Shown: piece by piece, positions 27,805-36,767 of the stretch
How the letters are laid out: each line of letters starts with the position of its first letter
Numbering within the stretch: position 1 is the first letter of the stretch
DNA from: an uncultured Oscillospiraceae bacterium
Lineage (GTDB): Bacteria; Bacillota; Clostridia; Oscillospirales; Ruminococcaceae
Direction: 5' to 3'
NCBI GenBank assembly: GCA_949299455.1
Contig: CASGAN010000016.1
Span: forward strand, 1-39,790
DNA length: 39,790 nt
Program-made: the position numbers and the translations under genes
Notes under the pieces: model-generated
Told to the model about the DNA's origin: nothing
Databases searched by the model: none
What the model saw: the letters and a program-made list of their open reading frames with translations, nothing else

Positions 27805-28362
27805 TCACTCCTCAATTTGTTTGGTTGTGTTTGCAAACATAGTATGTGAGGAATGACATGGATTATCAAAGGAAAGTTTTTGAAAAATTGTTTCCGGAGA
27901 AATATCGCATAACAGCAGCGCAAGTACGCATGAAAGTATGAAAAAAGGATGTTTTACTTCAAAGGGAATCGGCATTTCAAACGGATCAATCAACTGTCCA
28001 TCCAGTGTTTTCACTGTTCGGTTCAAAGAAATCATGCGCTGTGCGGACAAAACACTTGAAAAGCTGATACAGTCATGTTCGCCAAATCCACAGGAATAGA
28101 CGATTTGCGCATGCTGTTTCATCAAGCAATCGGAAATACCGGATATATCCGAACTGATTAAGATTGGAACATTTGGATTAACAAGTGTGATCGACTGCAT
28201 TTCTTTTGAAACAATCAATACTGTACTTGATGATAATTTTTTTGGAATTTCAGAACAAACAAAAAAAGAAATTGCACCATTTGTAACACGAAAGATGCAA
28301 TCAGCCAATTTGGATGCGATTTTTGAATGTTCGTTTGGTGTCAAATAGACGATTTGTTTCAC
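27805..28362 (-). CDS. Unknown protein encoded upstream of the spore protein
   Basis: I do not recognise this 185-aa protein. The start is placed at GTG 28362, since AAGGTGG lies 8 nt upstream; the frame extends a few codons further. It is a mixed alpha/beta protein without a signal peptide. Notable segments are VYSCGFGEHDCISFSSV around residue 88, RTVKTLDGQLIDPFEMPI around 115, and a hydrophobic helix HPFFILSCVLALLLCDISPETIF around 137. Its stop is 9 nt before the SASP start, so the two may be co-transcribed, which hints at a sporulation or spore-related role. The cysteine count (seven or more) is high. Confidence 0.65.
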   Translation of the reverse strand: MKQIVYLTPNEHSKIASKLADCIFRVTNGAISFFVCSEIPKKLSSSTVLIVSKEMQSITLVNPNVPILISSDISGISDCLMKQHAQIVYSCGFGEHDCISFSSVLSAQRMISLNRTVKTLDGQLIDPFEMPIPFEVKHPFFILSCVLALLLCDISPETIFQKLSFDNPCHSSHTMFANTTKQIEE

Positions 28363-28414
28363 GCAAACTTCCACCTTTTACCGGTTTGTTGTATTTTGAT
28401 TGTTTCCTGAAAAT

Positions 28415-28447
28415 AAAAAAATATCCGCCGAAAAGCGGATATTTTTT
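28415..28447 (-). terminator. Terminator after the oxidoreductase gene
   Basis: ATATCCGC (28421-28428) pairs with GCGGATAT (28435-28442) around a 6-nt loop, with A6 on one side and T6 on the other. It ends the minus-strand oxidoreductase transcript, 13 nt after the stop codon. Confidence 0.9.
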
Positions 28448-28459
28448 ATAATCATTTTG

Positions 28460-29410
28460 TTATTTCGATTCATTCATGGAATCAAAAATAGACGCACAGA
28501 AAATGGTGTCCGCATGAGGAATCACATCACTCTCGAGTTTTCCCTCGTTTACGCAGCGAACCATTTCTTCAATCTGATACTGGAAGCCGTTATCCCGCCG
28601 GAAAAACACTTTCTCAGCCAATCCGTTTTCATCATATCGTTCGCAGGAATCGGCAAAGTGCGGATCTGCAATAGAAATCCGGCCTTTTGTGCCATAGACG
28701 TTCAAAAATTGTCCAACATTGGTTGTTACGGTTGTCTGCACATTTGCCACGCAGTCCGGATAACAAAGCGTGATATTGTTCACCATGTCAACACCATTCT
28801 CATCCCGCAGTACGTAGCTATGGTGTGATGCAACCGGCTTTCCGATGAGATAAGTTGTCAACTCAATACCATAAACAGAAATATCATACATTGCGCCGCC
28901 GCCCAGTTTCGGATTGCGAATTCTTCCGTTCGGATCTTTGCTCGATGCAAAACCAATCAGGAAATTTGCAAGGTTTACATCACCGATTAAACCCGCATCA
29001 ATCCACTCTTTTGCCTTTTTGATTGCCGGCAAAAAGCGCGACCACATTGCTTCCATGCAAAAAAGGTTCTTTTCTTTTGCAACAGAAAATACCTGCTCTG
29101 CTTCTCTTTTTGTCATAACAAATGATTTTTCGCACATTACATGCTTGCCATATGAAAGCGCCAGCATCATATTTTCAAAATGAAAATTGTGCGTTGTTGC
29201 AATATAAACACCGTCGATATCCGGTCTTTTAAGCAATTCTTCATACGAACCATAACAGTCGAAATTCCCGCCTGTTTTCTCAGCAAACTGCTGTGCTTTT
29301 CCCGGTGTGCGGCTTGCAACAGCGATAACTTCTGCACAGTCTGTGCGGGTTGTTGCGTCGTAAAACGTTGCAGCAATATTACCGGTTCCTAAAATACCAA
29401 AACGAAACAT
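28460..29410 (-). CDS. Gfo/Idh/MocA family oxidoreductase
   Basis: A 316-aa NAD(P)-dependent sugar dehydrogenase-like protein. The Rossmann motif FGILGTGNIAATF starts at residue 4, followed by VASRTPGKAQQFAEK. The usual EKP triplet with the catalytic Lys appears as CEKSF near residue 94, a Pro-to-Ser change that keeps the Lys. The C-terminal half (GGGAMYDISVYGIELTTYLIG) is typical for the family. The substrate is unknown. It is 43 nt downstream of the glycosyltransferase gene and probably in its operon, with AGAGG before the ATG. Confidence 0.88.
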   Translation of the reverse strand: MFRFGILGTGNIAATFYDATTRTDCAEVIAVASRTPGKAQQFAEKTGGNFDCYGSYEELLKRPDIDGVYIATTHNFHFENMMLALSYGKHVMCEKSFVMTKREAEQVFSVAKEKNLFCMEAMWSRFLPAIKKAKEWIDAGLIGDVNLANFLIGFASSKDPNGRIRNPKLGGGAMYDISVYGIELTTYLIGKPVASHHSYVLRDENGVDMVNNITLCYPDCVANVQTTVTTNVGQFLNVYGTKGRISIADPHFADSCERYDENGLAEKVFFRRDNGFQYQIEEMVRCVNEGKLESDVIPHADTIFCASIFDSMNESK

Positions 29411-29453
29411 TGAACAATTCCTCTTCTCTTCTTAGTGATCCTTTTTTGGTGGA

Positions 29454-30665
29454 TTATCCGTGGCGTTTCACACGGCGGCGGTGTTTGATGTGTTTGGCTT
29501 CTTTTTCTTTTTTCGCATCTTCGTATACACCCACCAGATATTTTGCAAGTGCTTCACATCCGTAAATCTTCACCGAGTTAATGACAGAAGCCGTCAGTGC
29601 TTCTTTTTCCTCTGGTGTCATTGCCTGATATTTTTTGAAGATCGAATACATCTGCTCTGCATTTTCATAAATATAGCCGTTTACACCGTCAACAACCTGT
29701 CCGGCATTCAGCGGGTCTTTGATATGTACAACCGGAAGACCTGTCGCCATTGCTTCTTTCATGGAAATGGAGTTTGTATCCGACAAAGAAGCTGTCACAT
29801 ACAGCTGGCAAGCACCGTAGTATTCCGGTAAATCTTCGTGCTGGATCGCATCTGTAAAGATCACCTGCTCATCAATATGCAGTGCTTTTGCCTGTGCCTG
29901 CAGTTCCGGCAGCGAAGGACCGCCGCCCAAAATCATCAGTTTTAAATGATCGTCCGGTTTTACAGTCTCTGCCCAGTAATCGAGCAGAACATCGACACTT
30001 TTTTCCTTGCCCAGCCGGCCGCAGAAGCATACAACGGTATCTTCCGGCTGAATGCCGTACTGTGCACGAATGGAAGCAATTTTTTCACGGTTTAAGCTGG
30101 ACGGATTGAATACATCAAGCTCCACCGGATTCGGTACAACGTTGACGCTCTTATTCACGCCGCACATATCAAAATATTCCTGCACCTTTTTGGAAGGACC
30201 AGTCAGCGCATTTGCCGATTTTGCAAGGAATTTAAAATAACGGTGTGAAATCCGTTTTAACAGCGGAATCATCTTCTGTGGTACGATGTAGTAAAGATAA
30301 TCGTCATACATCGTATGCAGCGTGTAAACAAGCGGAATCCGCAGCTGTTTTGCAATCAGCGCACCGGAAAGGCCGATGCCGAACTCCTGATGAATATGGA
30401 TAATATCCGGTTTAAAATGCTTCATCATGCGGTAGCGCTTACCGCTTAATGGTGCTGCCAAACCGAAATTATAGATTTTCTTAAGCTCTTTTGCCGGACA
30501 ATATAAAACACCGTCTTTGATATAATGATGATGTGCATGGGTGTCAACGGTAACCACCAAAACCTCATGGCCGAGTTTTTCAAGGCCGTCATGAAGCGCC
30601 TTTACATGGGTGACAACACCATTGATATACGGAAGATATGTTTCTGTAAACAAAGCGATTTTCAT
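29454..30665 (-). CDS. Glycosyltransferase family 4 protein, glycolipid-type
   Basis: The 403-aa enzyme has the GT-B fold. The N-terminal MKIALFTETYLPYINGVVTH and IIHIHQEFGIGLSGALIAK are characteristic of diacylglycerol glucosyl- or mannosyltransferases. The donor site region is CFCGRLGKEKSVDVLL near residue 215 and the EX7E-like segment SDTNSISMKEAMATGLPVV near 300. The tail is very basic (KKEKEAKHIKHRRRVKRHG), as expected for binding an anionic membrane. It is probably involved in glycolipid or lipoteichoic acid anchor synthesis; sugar and acceptor are not shown by sequence. Confidence 0.85.
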   Translation of the reverse strand: MKIALFTETYLPYINGVVTHVKALHDGLEKLGHEVLVVTVDTHAHHHYIKDGVLYCPAKELKKIYNFGLAAPLSGKRYRMMKHFKPDIIHIHQEFGIGLSGALIAKQLRIPLVYTLHTMYDDYLYYIVPQKMIPLLKRISHRYFKFLAKSANALTGPSKKVQEYFDMCGVNKSVNVVPNPVELDVFNPSSLNREKIASIRAQYGIQPEDTVVCFCGRLGKEKSVDVLLDYWAETVKPDDHLKLMILGGGPSLPELQAQAKALHIDEQVIFTDAIQHEDLPEYYGACQLYVTASLSDTNSISMKEAMATGLPVVHIKDPLNAGQVVDGVNGYIYENAEQMYSIFKKYQAMTPEEKEALTASVINSVKIYGCEALAKYLVGVYEDAKKEKEAKHIKHRRRVKRHG

Positions 30666-30709
30666 AGGACTGACCGCCTTTGCACGATATTTTTGTTTTG
30701 TTTACAGTC

Positions 30710-30738
30710 ATTATATCAAAATTCGTTGAATAAGTAAA
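30710..30738 (-). promoter_or_regulatory. Promoter of the glycosyltransferase operon
   Basis: On the minus strand, TTTACT (30738-30733) and TATAAT (30715-30710) are separated by 17 nt, about 45 nt before the glycosyltransferase start codon. Confidence 0.6.
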
Positions 30739-30740
30739 GC

Positions 30741-31487
30741 TTACATCACTTTTTCAAACTCATTTTTAAGCCTTGTGAGAATTCGTTTTTCAAGCCTTGA
30801 GATATAGGACTGTGAAATCCCGATACGGTCTGCCACTTCTTTTTGGGTTTGTTCTTTTCGTCCGTTTAAGCCAAAACGCATTTCCATGATCATGCGCTCT
30901 CGGTCTGAAAGTGCATTGATGCAGTCGAGCAGCAATCCCTTTTCCGCTTCCTGCTCAATTTCACGGTTGACGGTATCCGAATCGGTTCCGAGTAAATCGG
31001 AAAGCAGAAGTTCGTTTCCATCCCAGTCAACATTCAGCGGCTCGTCGATCGAAATATCATTTCGGCTTGGCGAGGTTTTGCGCAAAAACATCAGAATTTC
31101 GTTTTCGATACACCGCGACGCATAGGTTGCCAGCTTGATTTTTTTGCTTGGAACAAAGGTGTTTACTGCTTTAATCAAACCGATCGTTCCGATGGAAATC
31201 AAATCTTCAATACCGATCCCGGTTGATTCAAATTTTTTTGCAATGTAAACAACCAGGCGAAGATTATGTACAATCAGCGTGTTGCGAGCATCATGATCGC
31301 CTTGTTCCAGTTTCAAAAAAACAGTTTGTTCTTCTTCCTTTGAAAGCGGAGGCGGCAGACTGTCCGATCCGTTGATATAATGAATTTCATCCGGTGGAAA
31401 TAAGAAAAACTGCAAGCGTGAAAAAATCTGTCTGTTTTTAAGCATCCATTGTTTACCCCATTCTTTGATCCAATTTTGCTGTTTCAT
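30741..31487 (-). CDS. sigE: RNA polymerase sporulation sigma factor SigE (pro-sigma-E)
   Basis: Mother-cell sigma factor active early in sporulation. The 248-aa protein has an N-terminal amphipathic pro-sequence of about 30 residues, then [21 protein letters not shown], the region cut by SpoIIGA in B. subtilis pro-sigma-E. Regions 2.1-2.4 ([54 protein letters not shown]) and 4.2 ([24 protein letters not shown]) are clear. ATG 31487 is chosen because GGGAGCG lies 7 nt upstream. The gene follows spoIIGA, as in other spore formers. sigG, often third, is not next to it here. Confidence 0.96.
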   Translation of the reverse strand: MKQQNWIKEWGKQWMLKNRQIFSRLQFFLFPPDEIHYINGSDSLPPPLSKEEEQTVFLKLEQGDHDARNTLIVHNLRLVVYIAKKFESTGIGIEDLISIGTIGLIKAVNTFVPSKKIKLATYASRCIENEILMFLRKTSPSRNDISIDEPLNVDWDGNELLLSDLLGTDSDTVNREIEQEAEKGLLLDCINALSDRERMIMEMRFGLNGRKEQTQKEVADRIGISQSYISRLEKRILTRLKNEFEKVM

Positions 31488-31518
31488 CAATCATCGCTCC
31501 CTTTTATTGTAGAAAACA

Positions 31519-32388
31519 TCACACAGATGATATAAGCGTCGACGGAAGAATGGCATCGTAGCTTCCGTTTGACAGTGTATGTTCCGTCACTGCAACAACA
31601 GCACGCTTTTCCTCTCCGGAAACCTCAATGCGATCCGGACAAAATGCCGGCAAAATCGATGTTCCGGAGATTGTCTGCACCGGGATCATTCGAAACGAAC
31701 GATATGCCGGATGATTCTCGTGTGCAGGGCGTGTACCGTTTTGCATTGCACTGCACAGTGCTTTCCATTTAAGCGGCAGCGCTGATCGGATAGCATCGTA
31801 TGCCACAACGATCACCGGCAGACCGGAAAACGGATCGTTTAAACGGTTGCCGGTGTCAATCAATGCAGAAAGAATTACTTGTGTGCAGCCAACTTGAATA
31901 TGTACAGAAGCTGTCTGATGGCGATCTGTTCGCCGCGCGACAATCCGGCAAACCAATCGAATCAGCGCATATGCAATGACCGAAAGCACGACAAGCGAAA
32001 TCGCGGAGAAATGAAAATATACAATCCCATTGCGAAACACCATTCCGCGTGCAGGAAACAGCAAAAAAACGGCTGCCATGAAGCCTGCAAAAATGAAATT
32101 GACCAACAAAAATGAAAGAAACGCGCGGAAGAATAATCGGTATTTTTTTCGCTTCAAAAATACAATGCCGGAAAGTGATAATCCGAGCATGAGTTTTGTC
32201 AGTATTGATTCGATTGGATTCATCTGAACAAAAATCAAAAGAGAAGCAGCAGATCCTGTGATGGTTCCGAAAAACAGCCTGATCCGGCTGGCAGGAACAC
32301 CTGAGAGAAGCGCGGCTGATTTTAAAAGTAAAAATGCGATGATCAAATTTAAAAACAGCAGCACATCAACATAAACAGTTTGTTTCAT
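31519..32388 (-). CDS. spoIIGA: Sporulation sigma-E factor-processing peptidase SpoIIGA
   Basis: Membrane aspartic protease that activates pro-sigma-E after the septum forms. The N-terminal half has five hydrophobic helices (starting VYVDVLLFLNLIIAFLLLKS). The C-terminal protease half contains the active-site Asp in ALIDTGNRLNDPFSGLPV, the DTGN form typical of SpoIIGA. The 289-aa length is normal. GGAGGAG precedes ATG 32388. sigE follows at 31 nt. Confidence 0.95.
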   Translation of the reverse strand: MKQTVYVDVLLFLNLIIAFLLLKSAALLSGVPASRIRLFFGTITGSAASLLIFVQMNPIESILTKLMLGLSLSGIVFLKRKKYRLFFRAFLSFLLVNFIFAGFMAAVFLLFPARGMVFRNGIVYFHFSAISLVVLSVIAYALIRLVCRIVARRTDRHQTASVHIQVGCTQVILSALIDTGNRLNDPFSGLPVIVVAYDAIRSALPLKWKALCSAMQNGTRPAHENHPAYRSFRMIPVQTISGTSILPAFCPDRIEVSGEEKRAVVAVTEHTLSNGSYDAILPSTLISSV

Positions 32389-32410
32389 GTGATCTCCTCC
32401 CTGTTTTCTT

Positions 32411-32444
32411 ATTGTAACAGCAAGCGGCGCAAAAAAGTGTCGAA
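32411..32444 (-). promoter_or_regulatory. spoIIGA-sigE promoter with a Spo0A box
   Basis: On the minus strand, TTCGACA (32444-32438), the 0A-box sequence, lies 21 nt before a -10-like TACAAT (32416-32411), about 23 nt before the spoIIGA start codon. The B. subtilis spoIIG promoter also has 0A boxes and an unusually long spacer, so this fits Spo0A~P activation. Recognised by eye only. Confidence 0.6.
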
Positions 32445-32472
32445 ATAAATCTCAGAAAATATGCGTTTTTGG

Positions 32473-32501
32473 TTGACGAACGTATTTTTATCAAGTATCA
32501 T
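32473..32501 (+). promoter_or_regulatory. Promoter of the MscS gene
   Basis: TTGACG (32473-32478), 17-nt spacer, TATCAT (32496-32501), 44 nt before the start codon. It is divergent from the spoIIGA promoter. Confidence 0.65.
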
Positions 32502-32545
32502 AATAACCGTTTTAAAACAAACAAATCGTTCATAGAGGTGTTTTT

Positions 32546-33370
32546 ATGAAATTGAGTTTTGTAGATATCATTGAAAAATACGGTCCGACACTGTTAAATA
32601 CCATACTCGTTTTGGTCATCGGCTATGTCCTTTCAAAGCTGATTCTGTCGCTTACAAAACGGGCAATTCAAAAGACAAGATTAGACCCTGTGTGTCATAA
32701 GTTCATCCTCTCCGTTTTAAAAATTACGCTGTACACACTTGTCATCATTATCGCAAGTTCCAATTATGTGAATACCAGTTCGCTCGTTGCCGCGTTGAGT
32801 GTTGTCGGTGTCGCTGTTTCGCTTGCAGTCAAAGATAGTCTTTCAAACGTTGCAGGCGGGTTTATCTTATTGTTCACAAAGCCGTTTAAAGTCGGTGATT
32901 TCGTTGAAATTGACGGCTTGAGCGGATCGGTTCAGTCGATCACTATTTTGCAGACAAAACTTCTGTCGTTTGATAACAAGGCGCTCTTTATTCCAAACGG
33001 ACAAGTTGCAGCCGACAAAATCATCAACTACTCTGCAGAAGAAAACCGGCTTTTGGCGATTCCGTTTTCGATTGCATACGAAGCAGATCTGCTCAAAGCA
33101 AAGCAAATTCTAAAAACGATTGTTGAAAGCGAAGAAATGGCGCTTTCAGAACCTGCTCCGCAATTCGTTGTGACAGAGCATGCCGACAGTGCAATTAAAA
33201 TTTCGGTGCGCGTCTGGGTGAAAACGAGTGATTACTGGGCGCTTAATTTCCGCCTGCTTGAGCGGGTAAAACTTGAGTTTGATAAAAACGGAATCAGCAT
33301 TCCGTTTAATCAGCTGGATATCCATATTGTAAAGAATGAAGAAAAAATTGTAAAGAATGAAGAAAAATAA
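32546..33370 (+). CDS. mscS: Small-conductance mechanosensitive channel (MscS family)
   Basis: The 274-aa channel releases solutes on osmotic downshift. It has three membrane helices; the pore-lining third helix and hinge read ALSVVGVAVSLAVKDSLSNVAGG near residue 85. The beta domain follows with FTKPFKVGDFVEIDGLSGSV and the FIPNGQVAADKIINYS segment, and a C-terminal alpha/beta domain ends at IPFNQLDIHIV. The tail IVKNEEK is present twice because of a 21-bp tandem duplication that extends the cytoplasmic end. The start follows a GAGG site. Confidence 0.93.
   Translation: MKLSFVDIIEKYGPTLLNTILVLVIGYVLSKLILSLTKRAIQKTRLDPVCHKFILSVLKITLYTLVIIIASSNYVNTSSLVAALSVVGVAVSLAVKDSLSNVAGGFILLFTKPFKVGDFVEIDGLSGSVQSITILQTKLLSFDNKALFIPNGQVAADKIINYSAEENRLLAIPFSIAYEADLLKAKQILKTIVESEEMALSEPAPQFVVTEHADSAIKISVRVWVKTSDYWALNFRLLERVKLEFDKNGISIPFNQLDIHIVKNEEKIVKNEEK
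33326..33367 (+). repeat. 21-bp tandem duplication at the end of mscS
   Basis: Two identical 21-bp units (33326-33346 and 33347-33367), each coding for IVKNEEK, end immediately before the TAA stop. It is in frame and adds seven residues. Confidence 0.95.
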
Positions 33371-33388
33371 TTTTTTGGGGGGATTTTT

Positions 33389-36300
33389 GTGACATCCTGT
33401 CTAGTGATTTATCAAAATGAAACGGCGGTTCACGCAAAGCTTACGCAAGAACTTCGCAGCCGCGGATATGAGGTCGCAGAGTTAAACTGGCGCACAGCCT
33501 GCCTACCGCAGACAGATGATACAGCCGATTTGATCGTGGTGGAAGATGCAAAGCACTGCCCTGCCGGTTTAAAAGAATATTTGTACAAAGCGCTTTCGAA
33601 CGGGAAAAACGTGCTTGTGCTTGGTGGTGTTCCGTTTCATGAGGAATATTATGCACAGGACGGCGAATTTCTTTCGCTGTCCGCACTTTCTGCTCAATTT
33701 AAAGAAGGCAGCTTTTCAAAACGCACTTTGCTGGACTTTTCAAATCCGGAAGTACTCTCTTCGTTTGTGCCGGATACAAACAATCCTGACAGCAAGGAAG
33801 TAGAATTGACTGCTTCCCTGTCGGTTGTTGCGCATGAATCGTTTTCACACTGTCTGCGCTGGTATACAGATCGCTTTTATATCAATGAAAGCTTTGAAGC
33901 GCCGGTGTCGTTTGAAAACGACGAAAACGTGATCGGCTTTTTCCATTGTGCAGACGCACAGACAAGAATTATCACGATTAAGCTGATTCAAGAGGACGGC
34001 TTGATTTATCGTGCCTGCGTCACACCGAAACCGACTTTCTCGTTTTCGATGCTCGATGCGCATGATTTTACCTGCATGAACGGAAAACGAGGTGAAATTC
34101 CACCGCTTGTCAATTTTAGAAAAGTCAAAAAAATTCAGTTTGGTCATGCGCTTTCCCATGCGTACTCCTGTGCAGGCGAGCACAGTTTCTATATTGCTGA
34201 TTTGTGCGCAGGAACCATTCCGTTTTTAAAACCTGCGAAAATCGCAGTGGACGGACTATGCCCGCAGTATCACTTTTTCCCGATGAACAACATGCAATCG
34301 GCGCGAGTGTATGAAAAGCAATCGATTCTTTCTTACGCACCGGTTCCGGATGCTTCTGAGATCTATTCATTCTCGCCGCGTGCACAGGGACTTGGCGTCG
34401 ACCACAACCGCCGTTCCCGTTTCATTCCGCTGATTGAAACCATCGGTGCAGACGGACTGCAGAGCGGATTTTTGGCGTATATGATTGTAAACCGTGGTAC
34501 CTCTCCCCGCCCATATGCGTTAAACGGTTCTGCACTCACAGTGTTTACGGTGAATGATGAATCGTTTTATTTAAACGGCGGCATTGATTTTGTCATGCAG
34601 GCGGTAGATGCGATGTGTGCACCGGTTCTGCTTGTGGAGGGTGGCACAGATTCGTTCATCTATCAAGAAGAACAGACAAACGGAACGGTTGGCGCGCTGT
34701 GCAGTGTAAAACCTGGAACAGATTTGTCCGGATATGAAATTCACGTAAGCGCACCCGGCATCGAGCAGGTTTGGCCGCTTTCTGGTAGTACAGTCGTATC
34801 CGAACAGAATGGATTTTCATATCTGCGCGCGGCAATGCCGTTTACACCGGCGGAAGGCGCTGTTTGCGTCACTCTTGTAAAAGACAGCGTGACAAAAGAC
34901 CGGATCGTTCATTCTGTTTCTGTCTATCATCCAAAACCAGTGGAAGAACGCAGATTTGCATCGCTTCATCCAACCGATAACGAAATCATGATCGACGGAA
35001 AACCGGTGCATTTCTTTGGCGTCAACTATATGCCATGCTATGACGCAACACTCGATGATTTCTATGCGTTTGAGCACTACGTTTCTTCCTTCTCCTATGA
35101 TCCGGATGTCATCGAACGCGATCTTTCGCGTATCCGTGCAATCGGGATGAATGCAGTTTCTATTTTCTATTACTTTGATCCGTCGGTTTCGTCGAGCAAT
35201 ATGCTCCATTTAATCAGCCGTTGTCAGGCGCACGGATTATATGTCAATTTGTCGATTCGTCCGCATGCTAACCCGTTTGACTTCTCGAAAGAAGAAGTGG
35301 AAGCGATGATCAAAACGTATCATTTTGATGAAAATGATACAATCGTCGGCTATGATATTGCATGGGAGCGGTATGTCGGCACATACGAGCCGTGCTACGG
35401 AAACTTTAACGGCAGAAAATCATTCGATGCGGCGTGGCGGTTCTTTATCAAAAACCGATATGGCAGTGAAGAACGTGCAGAATCATTGTTTGGATGTGCA
35501 CTTCCCCGCAATGAAGCCGGTGAAGTCATCGGTTTGTCCGATGATCAGCTGCGGCACGACGGCGCACATACCAAAATGGCGGCAGCATATCGGTGCTGCA
35601 TTGATATGGAAGTTCGCCGCGCACATGTTGCCGCATGTGATTTTATTCGTTCCATTGATAAAAATCATTTAATCAGTGCGCGTTCCGGCGATGCTTCGAC
35701 GATTCCGCTGGTCGATCCGGGCATTTACGGATATGACTATGACGCCATGGCGAGCGGTGTGGACACGCTTTCGCCGGAGAGTTATGCGCTCTCGGATGAT
35801 ATCAACAGCCTCTGGCAAGGCGTATTTACCAATACCTATGCGCGTTATGCAAAGAAAAATACTGTGATTCAGTGGATGGAATTTGGAAAGTCGATCTGGA
35901 CTGGTTCAAACTTCAATGACAACACTGTGATGCGCAATAGACAAGCCTCCTATTATCGTGCATTTTTCGATATGCTGTTGGCAGGTCATACAGCCGGGGC
36001 ATTTTGCTGGTGGTGGTTTGGCGGCTATCGTCAAGGCGAAAACAGTGATTTCGGTATTATTGATCCGGACGGAAGCGATCGTCCTGTTACGAAAGTGATT
36101 CGTGAATATACAGATCGCTTCATTCATGCGCCTGCTTTGAAATCACCCGCACAATATATCAAAATCGACAGAGATCTGCATGCAGATGGACTGCGTTCTG
36201 TGTATCAAAGTGTTCAGCCTGCACTGTTTGACGCGATCCGCAAGCAAGAAACCATTGCGTTTTGTGATGAAAGTTTCGGCTGTACTTCTGCCGATGTACC

Positions 36301-36703
36301 GCTGACGGAAACCGGCGGAATGGATGCAGCAGGCTGCTCGCCGCGTTATTTGGATGGATTTATTTCCTCTGCTCAGATCAAAACGAACGAGCAGGTGTTT
36401 GAGGTGAACAACGGCGGATGTGTGAAGATCCCGAAAAACACAGCGTTTACCGTTCATCTGACCATGCAGAATACCACCGATGCACTGTGGCTTGCAGCAG
36501 AAGGTCAGGGTCAGGTGCAGTTGATTGCCGAAAACGCATGTGTGAACGTTCTTCCGCTTTCTGAGGAAAAAGCTAAAAACGAATCGGCAGTATTTGTGCT
36601 GTCTTACGATGAATCGTTTGAAGGAACGGTTCATGCCGCATTGCATGCAAGCGGCCGAACCATCTTTGGTGAGCGATTCGTGTGCACAATCGTTCGTGTA
36701 TAA
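33389..36703 (+). CDS. Large intracellular glycoside hydrolase-like protein (clan GH-A fold)
   Basis: The 1104-aa product starts at GTG 33389, preceded by GGGGGG. It has no signal peptide. Residues 1 to about 115 form an alpha/beta domain of the glutamine amidotransferase-like type often found in GH42-like glycosidases (DLIVVEDAKHCPAGL, NGKNVLVLGGVPF). Beta-rich regions follow. A TIM barrel begins near residue 530 (IMIDGKPVHFFGVNYMPCY). Candidate acid/base Glu660 lies in YDIAWERYVG and candidate nucleophile Glu831 in VIQWMEFGKS; GAFCWWWFGGYRQGENSDFG follows, as in GH-A enzymes. A beta domain closes the protein. The substrate is not evident, and I cannot place it in a numbered family. It stands alone after mscS. 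Confidence 0.72.
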   Translation: MTSCLVIYQNETAVHAKLTQELRSRGYEVAELNWRTACLPQTDDTADLIVVEDAKHCPAGLKEYLYKALSNGKNVLVLGGVPFHEEYYAQDGEFLSLSALSAQFKEGSFSKRTLLDFSNPEVLSSFVPDTNNPDSKEVELTASLSVVAHESFSHCLRWYTDRFYINESFEAPVSFENDENVIGFFHCADAQTRIITIKLIQEDGLIYRACVTPKPTFSFSMLDAHDFTCMNGKRGEIPPLVNFRKVKKIQFGHALSHAYSCAGEHSFYIADLCAGTIPFLKPAKIAVDGLCPQYHFFPMNNMQSARVYEKQSILSYAPVPDASEIYSFSPRAQGLGVDHNRRSRFIPLIETIGADGLQSGFLAYMIVNRGTSPRPYALNGSALTVFTVNDESFYLNGGIDFVMQAVDAMCAPVLLVEGGTDSFIYQEEQTNGTVGALCSVKPGTDLSGYEIHVSAPGIEQVWPLSGSTVVSEQNGFSYLRAAMPFTPAEGAVCVTLVKDSVTKDRIVHSVSVYHPKPVEERRFASLHPTDNEIMIDGKPVHFFGVNYMPCYDATLDDFYAFEHYVSSFSYDPDVIERDLSRIRAIGMNAVSIFYYFDPSVSSSNMLHLISRCQAHGLYVNLSIRPHANPFDFSKEEVEAMIKTYHFDENDTIVGYDIAWERYVGTYEPCYGNFNGRKSFDAAWRFFIKNRYGSEERAESLFGCALPRNEAGEVIGLSDDQLRHDGAHTKMAAAYRCCIDMEVRRAHVAACDFIRSIDKNHLISARSGDASTIPLVDPGIYGYDYDAMASGVDTLSPESYALSDDINSLWQGVFTNTYARYAKKNTVIQWMEFGKSIWTGSNFNDNTVMRNRQASYYRAFFDMLLAGHTAGAFCWWWFGGYRQGENSDFGIIDPDGSDRPVTKVIREYTDRFIHAPALKSPAQYIKIDRDLHADGLRSVYQSVQPALFDAIRKQETIAFCDESFGCTSADVPLTETGGMDAAGCSPRYLDGFISSAQIKTNEQVFEVNNGGCVKIPKNTAFTVHLTMQNTTDALWLAAEGQGQVQLIAENACVNVLPLSEEKAKNESAVFVLSYDESFEGTVHAALHASGRTIFGERFVCTIVRV

Positions 36704-36718
36704 CAATCAAAGATACAA

Positions 36719-36751
36719 AAACGCTCCATCGATAAAATCGAGGGAGCGTTT
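36719..36751. terminator. Bidirectional terminator between the glycosidase and coaBC
   Basis: AAACGCTCC pairs with GGAGCGTTT, with an inner TCGAT/ATCGA stem and one A-G mismatch, loop AAA. It serves the plus-strand glycosidase gene and the minus-strand coaBC, whose stop is 17 nt away. Confidence 0.8.
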
Positions 36752-36767
36752 GCTATTGCTGTTTTTC

